DNA of 64,000 bases from Sinorhizobium sp. B11 (lineage in GTDB: Bacteria > Pseudomonadota > Alphaproteobacteria > Rhizobiales > Rhizobiaceae): positions 3,162,001 to 3,226,000 of the forward strand of contig CP091034.1 in the NCBI GenBank assembly GCA_039725955.1, given 5' to 3'. Below are positions 41,505-50,360 of this stretch, piece by piece. The position numbers and the translations under genes are program-made. Within the stretch, counting starts at the first letter, position 1; the number at the start of each line of letters is the position of its first letter. The notes under the pieces are model-generated. The model had not been told where the DNA came from. It ran no database searches and was given only the letters and a program-made list of their open reading frames with translations.

Positions 41505-42395
41505 ATGACGCGCGTTCAGGCGAACCTCCTTCTATTGCTTGCAGCTGCCATCTGGGGCGGCGGCTTCGTCGCGCAGTCGACGGCAATGAAGGCGATCGGC
41601 CCCTTCTGGTTCATCGGCCTGCGCTTCGCCATCGCCGCATTTGCCACCCTGCCTTTCACACTGATCGAAGCGCGCAAGGCGAAGGTCGCAACCAGCCGCC
41701 GGCATCTCGGCCTCTATCTGATGATCGGGCTGGCGCTCTTTGGCGGTGCTTCGACACAGCAGATCGGCCTGCAGACGACGACTGTCACCAATTCCAGTTT
41801 CATTACCGGGCTCTATGTAATCTTTGTGCCGCTGATCGCAGTCTTCTTCCTGCGCCGCTCACCGCACTGGATCATCTGGCCGGGCGCCATCATGGCCGTG
41901 TCGGGCATCTACATGCTGTCGGGCGGCCAGCTTTCGGCCCTGACGGTGGGAGATCTGCTGACGGTCGTCTGCGCCGTCTTCTGGTCGATCCAGATCACGC
42001 TTGCCGGAACGACAGTCGGCGAAACGGGACGGCCGCTTGCACTGTCCAGCGCCCAGTTTGCGGTCACGGCAGCCTGTGCGCTCATCATCGCCGCCCTTTT
42101 CGAACCGGTGAGCCTGGCAGATATCCACGTGGCTGCACCCGAAATCCTCTATGTCGGTATCTTCTCCTCGGGCGTCGCCTTCGTGCTGCAGGTCGTCGCC
42201 CAGCGCTACACGACGCCGTCACAAGCGGCGATCTTCCTCTCCGCCGAAGCGCTGTTCGGCGCCACGCTTGCCGCACTTCTTTTGGGCGAGAGCATGCCGC
42301 CACTCGGCTATATCGGTTGTGCGCTGATGTTTATCGCTATGCTTGTAGTCGAGCTCGTGCCCGAAATGACCCGCCGCCGCTCCCCGACGGCCTGA
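41505..42395 (+). CDS. EamA/DMT family transporter
   Basis: A 296-residue, ten-helix drug/metabolite transporter with two EamA domains: the first opens LLLLAAAIWGGGFVAQSTAMKAIGPF, and the second carries AAIFLSAEALFGATLAALLLGESMPP, typical of RhaT/YdcZ-like permeases. The substrate is unknown. GAGGGCGAG precedes the ATG. It is divergent from the DUF1176-like gene. Confidence 0.92.
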   Translation: MTRVQANLLLLLAAAIWGGGFVAQSTAMKAIGPFWFIGLRFAIAAFATLPFTLIEARKAKVATSRRHLGLYLMIGLALFGGASTQQIGLQTTTVTNSSFITGLYVIFVPLIAVFFLRRSPHWIIWPGAIMAVSGIYMLSGGQLSALTVGDLLTVVCAVFWSIQITLAGTTVGETGRPLALSSAQFAVTAACALIIAALFEPVSLADIHVAAPEILYVGIFSSGVAFVLQVVAQRYTTPSQAAIFLSAEALFGATLAALLLGESMPPLGYIGCALMFIAMLVVELVPEMTRRRSPTA

Positions 42396-42700
42396 ACACG
42401 CGTCCATTTATGGGGCGTTTAGTACCATCTGAAATTTTTTTTAAGCCAACAACAAGACGCGCTAGCGTTGCATTTTTGGTAAAATCTGCCCGGAACTTAT
42501 ATTGCAGACGATATAAAACGTTAATCAATTGCTTCCGACGAGGATTTTTTGGCGTTTTTGCGAAAACAGGCCATATTTGCGGGGGTCTTCTTAGGAACCC
42601 GTTAAAAAACTTTTGCTTGCCAAAATCCTTCAAACGCAGCACTCTTCGCGCGTTCGGGCATTTTGCGAGCATGGGAAGTCCTTAAGAATTTGCGAGCCGG
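42396..42700. other. AT-rich intergenic region, no gene seen
   Basis: About 300 bases after the EamA gene, notably AT-rich (several runs of five or more T or A). No open frame or RNA family was recognised. It probably holds the cspA promoter, which could not be placed. Confidence 0.4.
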
Positions 42701-42883
42701 AAACGCTAATATTCCGGTCAGCCGGTCCCAATGAAAGCGGGCGTTAAGTCCTGCCTGGAACCGGTGGAGGTAGAGGGGACCTTTTTCTCACATTTCAAGA
42801 TCTGCCTGCCAGCGTCTTCGCGAGAAGGCAATAGCGTAATGCTGCCCGTGTGGATGGCGGGCGGAGACAAAAGGACCTGAGGC
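42697..42883 (+). promoter_or_regulatory. Structured cspA leader
   Basis: The bases before cspA contain several dyads: CCGGAA-N9-TTCCGG (42697-42717, with TAATAT inside as a possible -10), a CTTC-GCGA-GAAG hairpin (42816-42827), and GCCCG / CGGGC (42844-42848 with 42858-42862) just ahead of the AGGACCTGAGG ribosome-binding site. Long structured leaders are usual for cold-shock genes, where they control translation by temperature. Exact ends are not known. Confidence 0.5.
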
Positions 42884-43099
42884 ATGGCCGAGACTGGCAC
42901 TGTAAAATTCTTCAATACCGACAAGGGCTTCGGCTTTATCAAGCCGGACAAGGGCGGCGCCGATATCTTCGTTCACATTTCTGCCGTTCAGGCTTCCGGC
43001 CTGGCCGGTCTGACGGAAAACCAGAAAGTAAGCTTCGACACAGAGCCGGATCGCCGTGGCAAGGGCCCGAAGGCCGTCAATCTGCAGATTTCAGGCTGA
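42884..43099 (+). CDS. cspA: Cold-shock protein (CspA family)
   Basis: A 71-residue single-domain nucleic-acid chaperone with both RNA-binding motifs: KGFGFI (RNP1) and IFVHIS (RNP2). The N-terminus is AETGTVKFFNTD. Several paralogues usually exist in rhizobia, so the symbol denotes the family. The start follows a good AGG-rich site, and a terminator follows the gene. Confidence 0.94.
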   Translation: MAETGTVKFFNTDKGFGFIKPDKGGADIFVHISAVQASGLAGLTENQKVSFDTEPDRRGKGPKAVNLQISG

Positions 43100-43128
43100 A
43101 CCCTCGCATAGGCGTGGAATCGAGTTGA

Positions 43129-43153
43129 AGCCCGGCAGCCATGCCGGGTTTTG
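43129..43153 (+). terminator. cspA terminator
   Basis: CCCGGC (43131-43136), a 6-base loop, GCCGGG (43143-43148), then TTTT. Confidence 0.85.
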
Positions 43154-43242
43154 TCGTTCAGACTCCATTCAGCATGCCGCGGCTAGTTTCGGAACCATAG
43201 AGAAGGGACCGCTTCCGGTTTCCGATACTGGGATTTTACGCG

Positions 43243-43713
43243 ATGAACAGGCTTGCAAAGACCATTCTTCTGACAGCAACCGCAGCTGCTCTGACCCTCG
43301 CAGCCATCGGTGAAGCTTCGGCTGGAGATCGCTACTGGCGTCATGGCCACGACCACGGCAACGATGCACTGGTCGGCGGCGCTGTCGGCCTTGCGACCGG
43401 CCTGATCGTCGGTTCTGCCATCGCCAATGCCAACAACGGCCCGGTATATGAAGAGCGCCGCTACATTGACCCGCCGGTCTATGAGCCGGAATATGCTCCC
43501 CCGCCGGTCTACCGCGCGCGTCCCGTCTACTCCGAACCCGTCTATTCCGAGCCGGTCTATGGCCGCCCCGTCTATGGGCGCGCGGTAAGCGCCATGGAAC
43601 CCTGGAGCGCCCAGTGGCAACGCTATTGCTCCTATCGCTATCGCAGCTTCGATCCGCAGAGCGGCACCTATGTCGGCAATGATGGCCGCGAGCACTTCTG
43701 CGTCGCAAGCTGA
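43243..43713 (+). CDS. BA14K family exported protein
   Basis: A 156-residue exported protein. The signal peptide ends near GEASAGD. A glycine-zipper-like hydrophobic segment follows (LVGGAVGLATGLIVGSAIA), then a Pro/Tyr/Val-rich repeat region with four PVY[SG][ER] units (about residues 95-112). The C-terminal BA14K motif is WQRYCSYRYRSFDPQSGTYVG with two Cys. The family is named for a Brucella immunoreactive protein; its role in the envelope is unclear. Confidence 0.9.
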   Translation: MNRLAKTILLTATAAALTLAAIGEASAGDRYWRHGHDHGNDALVGGAVGLATGLIVGSAIANANNGPVYEERRYIDPPVYEPEYAPPPVYRARPVYSEPVYSEPVYGRPVYGRAVSAMEPWSAQWQRYCSYRYRSFDPQSGTYVGNDGREHFCVAS

Positions 43714-43734
43714 TCGGCCGAAGATGTTTTGACG

Positions 43735-43764
43735 AAAAGCGCCGCAATAGTGCGGCGCTTTTCT
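43735..43764. terminator. Bidirectional terminator between BA14K and SDR genes
   Basis: GCGCCGC (43739-43745), a 6-base loop, GCGGCGC (43752-43758), with AAAA before and TTTT after. Confidence 0.9.
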
Positions 43765-43776
43765 TTTGTCCGCACC

Positions 43777-44649
43777 TCAGCCGGCCTTCTTATCCCAAGG
43801 CATGGGCCGGGCATCGCCGCTCTGTTCGAAATCGGTCGACTGGCTGACGACACGCCAGCTGCGATCGGCCTCCATTCGCGCTGCATCCGCCTTTTCCACT
43901 GCTGCGGCCGCATCGCTGCCGAGCAGCAATCTCAGCGGCGGCGTATCGAGCGAAGCGATATGCAGCACCGCGGCGGCCGCCCTGGCCGGATCGCCGGGCT
44001 GGCGGCCATTATAGTTGCGCTGATATTCCGCCATGGCGCCGACCGTTTCGGCATATTCCGGACGGCCTTCGTAGATCGCCGTCGACGAGCCCGCAAAATC
44101 CGTGCGGAAGCCGCCGGGCTCGATCACCGTCACCTTGATGCCGAGCGGCCCGACCTCCTTGGAAAGCACTTCAGAAAAGCCCTCGACGCCCCATTTCGCT
44201 GCCGCGTAGGGCGCGCGCCCGACAGGCCCGATCCTGCCGCCGACGGAAGAGAACTGGATGATATGGCCTGCCCCCTGCCCGCGCATGACCGGGATCGCCG
44301 CCTTGGTCATGATGATCGTGCCAAAGAGATTGGTCTCGATCTGCGCCCGGAATTCGGCAAGGCTCGTATCCTCGATCGGCGCGACATTGCCGTAACCGGC
44401 ATTGTTGACCAGCACGTCGAGCCGGCCGAATGTATCGACCGCGGTCTTCACGGCCGCTTCTGCCGCCGCCTCGTCGGTCACATCGAGCGCCAGGGCGAGA
44501 ACGCGCGAGCCATACGCATCAACAAGATCGGCAAGCTGGGCGGGATCGCGCGCCGTCGCGACCAGCTTGTCGCCCGCCTCAAGCACGGCATTGGCGAGCG
44601 CGCGGCCGAGGCCACGCGAACTTCCGGTAATCAACCAAATCTTTGACAT
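43777..44649 (-). CDS. Short-chain dehydrogenase/reductase
   Basis: A 290-residue classical SDR with the cofactor motif TGSSRGLGRALA, NNAGYG, and the active-site YAAAKWGVEGFSE (Tyr/Lys), preceded by the Ser of QFSSVGG. The substrate is unknown. It is divergent from an HxlR regulator with ~98 bases between, which probably represses it. Confidence 0.92.
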   Translation of the reverse strand: MSKIWLITGSSRGLGRALANAVLEAGDKLVATARDPAQLADLVDAYGSRVLALALDVTDEAAAEAAVKTAVDTFGRLDVLVNNAGYGNVAPIEDTSLAEFRAQIETNLFGTIIMTKAAIPVMRGQGAGHIIQFSSVGGRIGPVGRAPYAAAKWGVEGFSEVLSKEVGPLGIKVTVIEPGGFRTDFAGSSTAIYEGRPEYAETVGAMAEYQRNYNGRQPGDPARAAAAVLHIASLDTPPLRLLLGSDAAAAVEKADAARMEADRSWRVVSQSTDFEQSGDARPMPWDKKAG

Positions 44650-44682
44650 GGGAAACCTCCTTTTCGGTTCTCAATCCATTTA

Positions 44683-44726
44683 GGATCTATTGTTTCCTTT
44701 AGAAAGAAGGTACCCAATGGATCTAT
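44683..44726. promoter_or_regulatory. Candidate HxlR operator
   Basis: GGATCTAT occurs twice in the short divergent region (44683-44690 and 44719-44726), 36 bases apart, between the SDR and HxlR starts. This fits repeated sites for a dimeric regulator. Confidence 0.4.
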
Positions 44727-44747
44727 ACAAACCTGAAGGTAACTGTA

Positions 44748-45128
44748 ATGAAAGACGACATCTTTGATTTCTGTCGTAACATGAGCGATGAGCAGGATGC
44801 GCGAGCCCGGCAGATGCTGGAACGTGCCGCTGCAAAATGGCCGCTACGCGTCCTGCACGTGCTTTCGGAAGCGAACGGGCCTCTACGCTTTTCAAGAGTG
44901 CTGGAGCGGGTGGAGGATATCAGCCAGAAAGTCCTGACACAGACATTGCGCACGCTCGAAAGCGACGGCCTCGTCATCCGCACGCTCTATCCGCAGGTAC
45001 CGCCGCGCGTCGAATATGAGTTGACCCCGCTCGGGCGCGAATTGCTGACGCAGGTCGTCTCGCTCTGGCGCTGGATCGTAGTCCACCTCAATGAGTTTGA
45101 CGCCGACAAACCTGCAGCCAGCCGCTAG
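44748..45128 (+). CDS. HxlR family regulator
   Basis: A 126-residue winged-helix protein of the HxlR type (KWPLRVLHVLSEANGPLRFSRVLERVEDISQKVLTQTLRTLESDGLV). One Cys in the N-terminal region (FDFCRNM) could sense aldehydes or quinones, as in related HypR/YodB proteins. It is divergent from the SDR gene; its stop overlaps the convergent sensor-kinase gene by four bases. Confidence 0.92.
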   Translation: MKDDIFDFCRNMSDEQDARARQMLERAAAKWPLRVLHVLSEANGPLRFSRVLERVEDISQKVLTQTLRTLESDGLVIRTLYPQVPPRVEYELTPLGRELLTQVVSLWRWIVVHLNEFDADKPAASR

Positions 45129-46501
45129 GCTGGAATACGTACCGTCGCCCTCAGCCCGCCAAGCGGACTGTCGCCGAGTGTGATATTACCGCCGTGACTA
45201 CGGGCAATGTCTCTCACGATGGCGAGTCCGAGACCGGTACCCGAGGCATCGAGATTGCGTGCACTGTCCAGCCGGAAGAACGGCTTGAACACGTCCTCCC
45301 GATACTTCTCGGGGATGCCGGGGCCATCGTCGTCAAAGACAATCGTCAGCCACTTTGCGCTATGCTTGGCCTCGATATGAAGCGTATCGGCATAACGCCT
45401 TGCATTCGAGGCCAGATTGGTAACAAGCCGCGTAAAGGCATTGGGGCGCACGGCGATATGGTCCTCGCCATCGATGGAATAGGTCAGCGCCTTGCCGTGC
45501 AGGTCGAAATCGGCCTCGAGTTTCTCGAAGACTTCACTGAGCTTCAGCTCCCCGACATCCTCCTCAACCTCGCCCCTGGCAAAGGCCATGTAGGCCTCCA
45601 GCATGGTCTGCATGTCGTTGACGTCTTCGTTGAGGCCGGCAAGATCGGGATTCTCGCCGGCGAGCGCCAGCTGCAGTTTGAAGCGTGTCAGGATGGTCCT
45701 AAGGTCGTGGCTGACACCTGAGAGCATCGCCGTGCGCTGTTCGATCTGCCGCTCGATTCGCTCACGCATGAGGATGAAGGCAAGACCGGCGCGCCGCACT
45801 TCATCGGCGCCGCGGGGATAGAAATTGTCCGCCTTCTGCCCCTTGCCAAAGCTTTCCGCCGCCCGCGCGAGATTGAGGATCGGCCGGATCTGGCCGCGCA
45901 GGAACAGGATCGAGATGGCGATCAGCACCAGTGACGCACCGACCATCCAGAGAATGAAAATATGCGTGTTCGATGCATAGGCCTGACTGCGTTTCGTGAT
46001 CACGCGCAGGATGCGATTGTCGAGTTTGATACGGATCTCGATGAGATTGGAATTGCCCACCGTATCGATCCAGAACGGCCGGCGGATTTCATCGGTGATC
46101 TCATCGCTCAGAATGCCGTCGAGGATCGAGAAAAACGGCTTGTTGCGCGGCGGCGGCAGATCGCCATCCGGCTCGATCGAAATTTGCAGGCTGAGCTGGT
46201 CGCGGGCGATGCGGGTTATGTCGCTGTAATCGGCATCCTGCGGATAGGTGTCGATGACCTCGATGATGGCGGCAATATCGCGGGTGACGGCAAGCGACAG
46301 ACGCTCCGTCACCATCTGCCAGTGACGTTCCATGAAGACGGCTGCGACGACCGACTGCAGGAGCACCATCGGAATGATGATGATCAGCAACGAACGCGTA
46401 TAGAGACCCGTTGGCAATCGCCGGCGCAGCCAGCGGACGAACCAGCGCCAGCCGGGTGCAGGAGAGCGGTCTTCCCGCCGCAAGCTGTCGAATGTCACCA
46501 T
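45125..46501 (-). CDS. EnvZ-like sensor histidine kinase
   Basis: A 458-residue membrane kinase. Transmembrane segments at about residues 36-56 and 181-201 enclose a ~125-residue periplasmic domain. A HAMP region follows, then the H-box SGVSHDLRT with His265, and the ATPase domain (NLASNARRYAD, DDDGPGIPEKYREDVFKPF, GTGLGLAIV). The residue after HDLRT is Ile instead of the usual Pro. Operon order is MarR, response regulator, kinase, with a 25-base gap to the regulator. Confidence 0.94.
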   Translation of the reverse strand: MVTFDSLRREDRSPAPGWRWFVRWLRRRLPTGLYTRSLLIIIIPMVLLQSVVAAVFMERHWQMVTERLSLAVTRDIAAIIEVIDTYPQDADYSDITRIARDQLSLQISIEPDGDLPPPRNKPFFSILDGILSDEITDEIRRPFWIDTVGNSNLIEIRIKLDNRILRVITKRSQAYASNTHIFILWMVGASLVLIAISILFLRGQIRPILNLARAAESFGKGQKADNFYPRGADEVRRAGLAFILMRERIERQIEQRTAMLSGVSHDLRTILTRFKLQLALAGENPDLAGLNEDVNDMQTMLEAYMAFARGEVEEDVGELKLSEVFEKLEADFDLHGKALTYSIDGEDHIAVRPNAFTRLVTNLASNARRYADTLHIEAKHSAKWLTIVFDDDGPGIPEKYREDVFKPFFRLDSARNLDASGTGLGLAIVRDIARSHGGNITLGDSPLGGLRATVRIPA

Positions 46502-46526
46502 CTGCGCCGGTCCCGAACCCGTCGTT

Positions 46527-47228
46527 TCAGTCGATACTCAGTCTGTATCCGATCCCGCGCACCGTTTGCAGCCAGACCGGATTGGCAGGATCATCCTCGA
46601 TCTTGCGGCGCAGGCGGTTGATCTGCACGTCGATCGTACGTTCGCCGACTTCGGCATCGTCTCCGATCAGCTCGTGGCGCGGGATCGTGTCGCCGGCCCG
46701 ACGGGCAAAAAGCAGCATGATCTCCTGCTCACGGTCCGTCAGGCGGATCACTTCCGCAGCCTTCTTCAGCTCCTTGCGCGTGAGCGAGAAGGTGTAAGGA
46801 CCGAACATGATCTGCTCGATCTTCGGCGTATCGCCACTGCTGTTGCGCCGCAGGATATTGTTGACGCGCAGGACAAGTTCGCGCGGATCGAAGGGCTTGG
46901 GAAGATAATCGTCGGCTCCGGCTTCAAGCCCCGCAATACGGCTGTCGGATTCTGCAAGCGCCGTCAGCATGATGATCGGCACGTTCTTCACGGCCCTGAG
47001 CCCGCGTGTCACTTCGATGCCGGATTCGCCGGGCATCATCACGTCCATGATGATCAGGTCGAAATCGAGCCCTTCCAGCTTGCGCTGCGCCTCCGCCCCG
47101 TCAGAGGCAATGGTCACCCGAAAACCGTTTTCCGTCAGGTAGCGGTTCAGGAGCGCACGGATACGGGTATCGTCGTCGACGACGAGAAGATGCGCCGCGT
47201 CATCGGAAATGCCTGTCTTGACCGCCAT
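46527..47228 (-). CDS. OmpR-family response regulator, PetR-like
   Basis: A 233-residue response regulator. The receiver has acidic residues in LVVDDDTRIR, phospho-acceptor Asp62 in IIMDVMMPGESG and Lys in LPKPFDP. A winged-helix OmpR output domain ends TVRGIGYRLSID. Its ATG directly follows the stop of the MarR gene (TGAATG). The MarR-regulator pair recalls petP-petR of Rhodobacter, needed for respiratory cytochrome expression; equivalence is inferred from order and similarity. Confidence 0.93.
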   Translation of the reverse strand: MAVKTGISDDAAHLLVVDDDTRIRALLNRYLTENGFRVTIASDGAEAQRKLEGLDFDLIIMDVMMPGESGIEVTRGLRAVKNVPIIMLTALAESDSRIAGLEAGADDYLPKPFDPRELVLRVNNILRRNSSGDTPKIEQIMFGPYTFSLTRKELKKAAEVIRLTDREQEIMLLFARRAGDTIPRHELIGDDAEVGERTIDVQINRLRRKIEDDPANPVWLQTVRGIGYRLSID

Positions 47229-47720
47229 TCAATCCGCCTTCTGTCTGTCTCGCATGCCTCTGAGGAATGCCTTTACGCCCTCCCGTGCCTCCGGGGTAGC
47301 TCCCCCGAATGCCCGTTCAATACGGCGTGATTGCGGCTCGGCGAGCGCCAGAGCCAGCTCCCTGCCCGATTTGGTGGGATAGAGCTTGCGCTGTCGGCGA
47401 TCCTCCGGGCCGGCCACCTGCCGAATATAGCCTGAATCGATCAGTTGTTTCAGCACTCTTGCAAGGCTCTGCTTGGTGATCTTCAGCGTATCGAGCAGAT
47501 CGGCGACCGTCATTCCCGGATTTCGGTTGACGAAATGTACGACGCGGTGATGCGCGCGACCAAAACCACTCTTTTCGAGAATGGCGTCGGGATCGGATAC
47601 GAAGTCACGATAAGCGAAGAAGAACAGCTCGATGATCTCGAAATCGATGATCCCGGTATCTTCCATCGGCGTGGCCAGCGGCTCAGGTTTGCCTGCTTTC
47701 GAGCTGGTCTGTCGTGGCAC
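47229..47720 (-). CDS. MarR family regulator, PetP-like
   Basis: A 163-residue MarR-type protein. The winged helix covers HRVVHFVNRNPGMTVADLLDTLKITKQSLARVLKQLIDSGYI and the wing VAGPEDRRQRKLYP. The GTG start at 47720 has AGGAAGGG upstream at good distance; ATG 47666 has none. It is the first gene of the regulatory operon with the response regulator and kinase. Confidence 0.88.
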   Translation of the reverse strand: MPRQTSSKAGKPEPLATPMEDTGIIDFEIIELFFFAYRDFVSDPDAILEKSGFGRAHHRVVHFVNRNPGMTVADLLDTLKITKQSLARVLKQLIDSGYIRQVAGPEDRRQRKLYPTKSGRELALALAEPQSRRIERAFGGATPEAREGVKAFLRGMRDRQKAD

Positions 47721-48384
47721 TCGGCATTCCCTTCCTCTTGGCGCGATATAGCGAAGCTTGCACAAAAGCATGCCCGCCTTATTGGCATTACGTCGGTGGT
47801 CGTTTCCCCGGACGTTGCAGGAGGCCTCGCACGGGCTCCTCCTTCCGGAAACTAAAGCCCGCCTGGCAAATCTCCAACACAACGCGCAATTTCCCCCAAC
47901 GTCAGTGGATAGAACGTAATGGGGACAACAATCAACTGACATGGCGCAAAAGCGCCGGGAGAGGCAAGGATGCATTCTGATCTGCTGCCGATCGCATGGC
48001 GCAGCTGCGATGGCGTTTTGTGTCAGGCGAACCGCAATCGAGGTCCATCCCGGCCTGTTTGAGGACCGGCACACCCGCAGACGGTGATCAAGTTCACCGG
48101 CCGCCGCGGCATTGAAGCCGTCGAACAATCAATCTTCCCGGAAGAGCCAAGCGGCTTCTCCGGATGCGTCCTACGGGCTCGGCCGCGGAAATTACTCCCG
48201 TATCCGAAATCGGTTGTAGCATCGCGCCGGCGACCATCTCCGAACGCTTGAGGAGCAACCCATGGAGGAAATCTATCCGGCCGCGGCAATCGCTGCCGAA
48301 TAAATCATTCGCCAATCATGACAGCCCAGCCAGACGTGTCGTCCACGGGCCATTTGGTTGTCCTGCGTCGGGCGTGCCGAACCT
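47721..48384. other. Long intergenic region without a clear gene
   Basis: About 660 bases between the MarR gene and the small glycine-rich protein gene. Open frames here are short and lack family similarity. A 13-codon frame (48262-48303, MEEIYPAAAIAAE) has a good GAGGAG site, but nothing else supports it. The region may hold decayed coding sequence. Confidence 0.4.
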
Positions 48385-48654
48385 TCAGCGTGCCTTGGCC
48401 ATGACCAGCCCGGCAAGCGTCGAAAGGATGCCGCCGCCGATCAGCCCACCGATACCGTCGGCGATCAGCCCGGTCGCTGCAGCTTCACCGCCGAGCATGC
48501 TGAGCAGCATGCCGCCGCCAATACCGCCAATTGCGCCCGCAATCGTTCGAGCAACGACGTTGATCGCCGTCTGTTTCAGTGCGGCGCTCGCAGCATTGCC
48601 GCCGACTGCCCCTGCAATCACTTGTGTGATGAGCGGAAGTAGAGCTTCCATCAT
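48385..48654 (-). CDS. Small glycine-rich membrane protein
   Basis: An 89-residue hydrophobic protein rich in Gly and Ala with repeated G-x3-G spacing (AGAVGGNAASA, IAGAIGGIGGGML, DGIGGLIGGGIL). This is typical of small proteins that associate within membranes through glycine zippers. The start follows AGAGGAGG; 48651 is an alternative. Function is unknown; it could be an envelope stress or toxin-like peptide. Confidence 0.7.
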   Translation of the reverse strand: MMEALLPLITQVIAGAVGGNAASAALKQTAINVVARTIAGAIGGIGGGMLLSMLGGEAAATGLIADGIGGLIGGGILSTLAGLVMAKAR

Positions 48655-48817
48655 TTCCTCCTCTGGCGATCTCCCCGATCGCCGACTCATGCCATCACCG
48701 GATGGCATGTTAGAATATTATCATATTCCAGAGAGGAAGTAGAGATACATGACAACCCACGCGGGAGCTGCGACATATGAGAAAGGCGACCCGAAGGCCG
48801 CCTGTCACTTCTGCCGC

Positions 48818-49435
48818 TTATTGATAGACGTAGACGATGCGGCGCGTGCCCGGATCGACCAGCACCGGTCGGTCGTTGATGCGCACGTAGCGATACTGGT
48901 AATCCGGAATCGTCTGGAAGGTCACGTCCGCAGGCACTTCGGCGCCGACGACCACATCACCGCCAAGCTGTACAGCCTGCCCCGGCGTCGTATCGATATA
49001 GGTACGGACTTCCTCCGGTGGCGTGATGGTCTCGACCGAGCCAACCGGACCAATGAGTTCGTCGCCTGGCGCAGGCATCGGCTCTGCCGGCACGACGCTG
49101 GCGGTTGTCTCATAGGTCACTACAGGCACACCGAGATCGCCGCGATGCTGCTCTACGATGACGGGAGAACCGCCCTGATCGACCTGCAGATATTCGGCAT
49201 AGACCCAGCCGCGCACGCCATTCACATCGACGCGGCACCAGCGGCTGCCTTCGATGCAGCCATCAAGAACTGCGGTCGAGCCACGCGTGGCAAGACCGAC
49301 GGACGGATATTGCGGACCAGGCCCCGAACGGATGTTCAGGTCGTTGATGGACGTCGCCACCATCTCCGCCTGAGCAAGGCCGGCACTCGCAGCCAGAAAG
49401 GCGCCTGCCAGCAAAAGGTTTCTCTTCAAGGTCAT
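48818..49435 (-). CDS. Exported SH3-domain protein with DUF1236
   Basis: A 205-residue exported protein. The signal peptide ends near GLAQAEM. A bacterial SH3 domain follows (residues ~30-85, LNIRSGPGPQYPSVG ... GWVYAEYLQVD), then a linker and a C-terminal DUF1236 segment (IPDYQYRYVRINDRPVLVDPGTRRIVYV). Such proteins probably bind the cell wall. Common in rhizobia; role unknown. Confidence 0.9.
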   Translation of the reverse strand: MTLKRNLLLAGAFLAASAGLAQAEMVATSINDLNIRSGPGPQYPSVGLATRGSTAVLDGCIEGSRWCRVDVNGVRGWVYAEYLQVDQGGSPVIVEQHRGDLGVPVVTYETTASVVPAEPMPAPGDELIGPVGSVETITPPEEVRTYIDTTPGQAVQLGGDVVVGAEVPADVTFQTIPDYQYRYVRINDRPVLVDPGTRRIVYVYQ

Positions 49436-49713
49436 TGTAAGGTCTCCTTGTTGCGATGGGCTGACAACGCGCGGGTTGCGTGGTTGTTCCGCCGCATCAG
49501 GCAAGGCGGAAGAATGGCGTAAAGAAGACAGTGGCAAACATTTGAAATCGCTTCATAAAGCGTCCACAAGTCGAAGCCGCGCAACTCTCCCGAACCCGAT
49601 AAATTCCTGTTGCGACCTGTCGTTTCCGCGTGAACCAGCCGAAAATTCCGGCTGCCTTCGACCGCAATTGCGCCTATAGAGACAGGCGATTGAAAAGACG
49701 AAACGAGGCATTC

Positions 49714-50358
49714 ATGGGCATGCTCCAGGCCGGCATCATTCCGGTAACCCCCTTCCAGCAGAACTGCACCATTCTCTTCGATCCCGATACGAAGGAAGGG
49801 GTGGTCGTCGATCCCGGTGGCGACGTCCCGGTTATTGTCGGGGTAATCGAGGAGCACGGCCTGAAGATCAAGGAAATCTGGCTGACCCACGGCCATCTGG
49901 ACCACGCCGGCGGCGCCAAGGAACTGAAGGAAAAGCTCGGCGTCGATATCGTCGGCCCCCACGAGGACGACCTGCCGCTCCTGCAGCGCATCGAAACTCA
50001 GGCCGCGAAATATGGCGTCGAGGGCCTGCAGAACGTCGTGCCCGACCGCTGGCTGAAGGATGGAGACAAGATCTCCTTCGGCTCTCACGAATTCGAGGTC
50101 TATCACACGCCGGGCCATGCGCCGGGCCACGTCATCTATTTCAACCGTGCGCAGAAATTCGCCCATCTTGGCGATGTGCTCTTCAACGGCTCGATCGGCC
50201 GCACGGACCTGCCCGGCGGCAATCATCGCCAGCTCCTGGACTCCATCAGGGACAAGGTGCTGCCGCTCGGCGACGATGTCGGCTTCATCTGCGGCCATGG
50301 ACCGGGAAGCCGCATCGGTGACGAACGCCGTGAAAATCCCTTCCTGAAGGAGATCTGA
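49714..50358 (+). CDS. Metallo-beta-lactamase fold hydrolase (YcbL/glyoxalase II-like)
   Basis: A 214-residue hydrolase with the metal-binding motif THGHLDHAGG, further ligand region TPGHAPGHV, the bridging Asp in LGDVLFNGSIGRTD, and FICGHGPGS. The size matches YcbL-type type II glyoxalases that hydrolyse S-lactoylglutathione or similar thioesters. The start at 49714 has CGAGG upstream. The next gene starts two bases after its stop. Confidence 0.9.
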   Translation: MGMLQAGIIPVTPFQQNCTILFDPDTKEGVVVDPGGDVPVIVGVIEEHGLKIKEIWLTHGHLDHAGGAKELKEKLGVDIVGPHEDDLPLLQRIETQAAKYGVEGLQNVVPDRWLKDGDKISFGSHEFEVYHTPGHAPGHVIYFNRAQKFAHLGDVLFNGSIGRTDLPGGNHRQLLDSIRDKVLPLGDDVGFICGHGPGSRIGDERRENPFLKEI

Positions 50359-50360
50359 GC

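Noticed and set aside
43530..43590. Short tandem repeat in the BA14K gene as a possible CRISPR-like or mobile repeat
   Set aside because: It is an in-frame PVY-type peptide repeat inside a coding sequence, normal for this family.
48262..48303. 13-codon frame with a good GAGGAG site
   Set aside because: Too short, no conservation evidence and no neighbour relation; kept only as a remark in the intergenic entry.
47721..48384. Gene-free region as a possible insertion-sequence remnant
   Set aside because: No terminal inverted repeats, target duplication or transposase-like frame could be seen.
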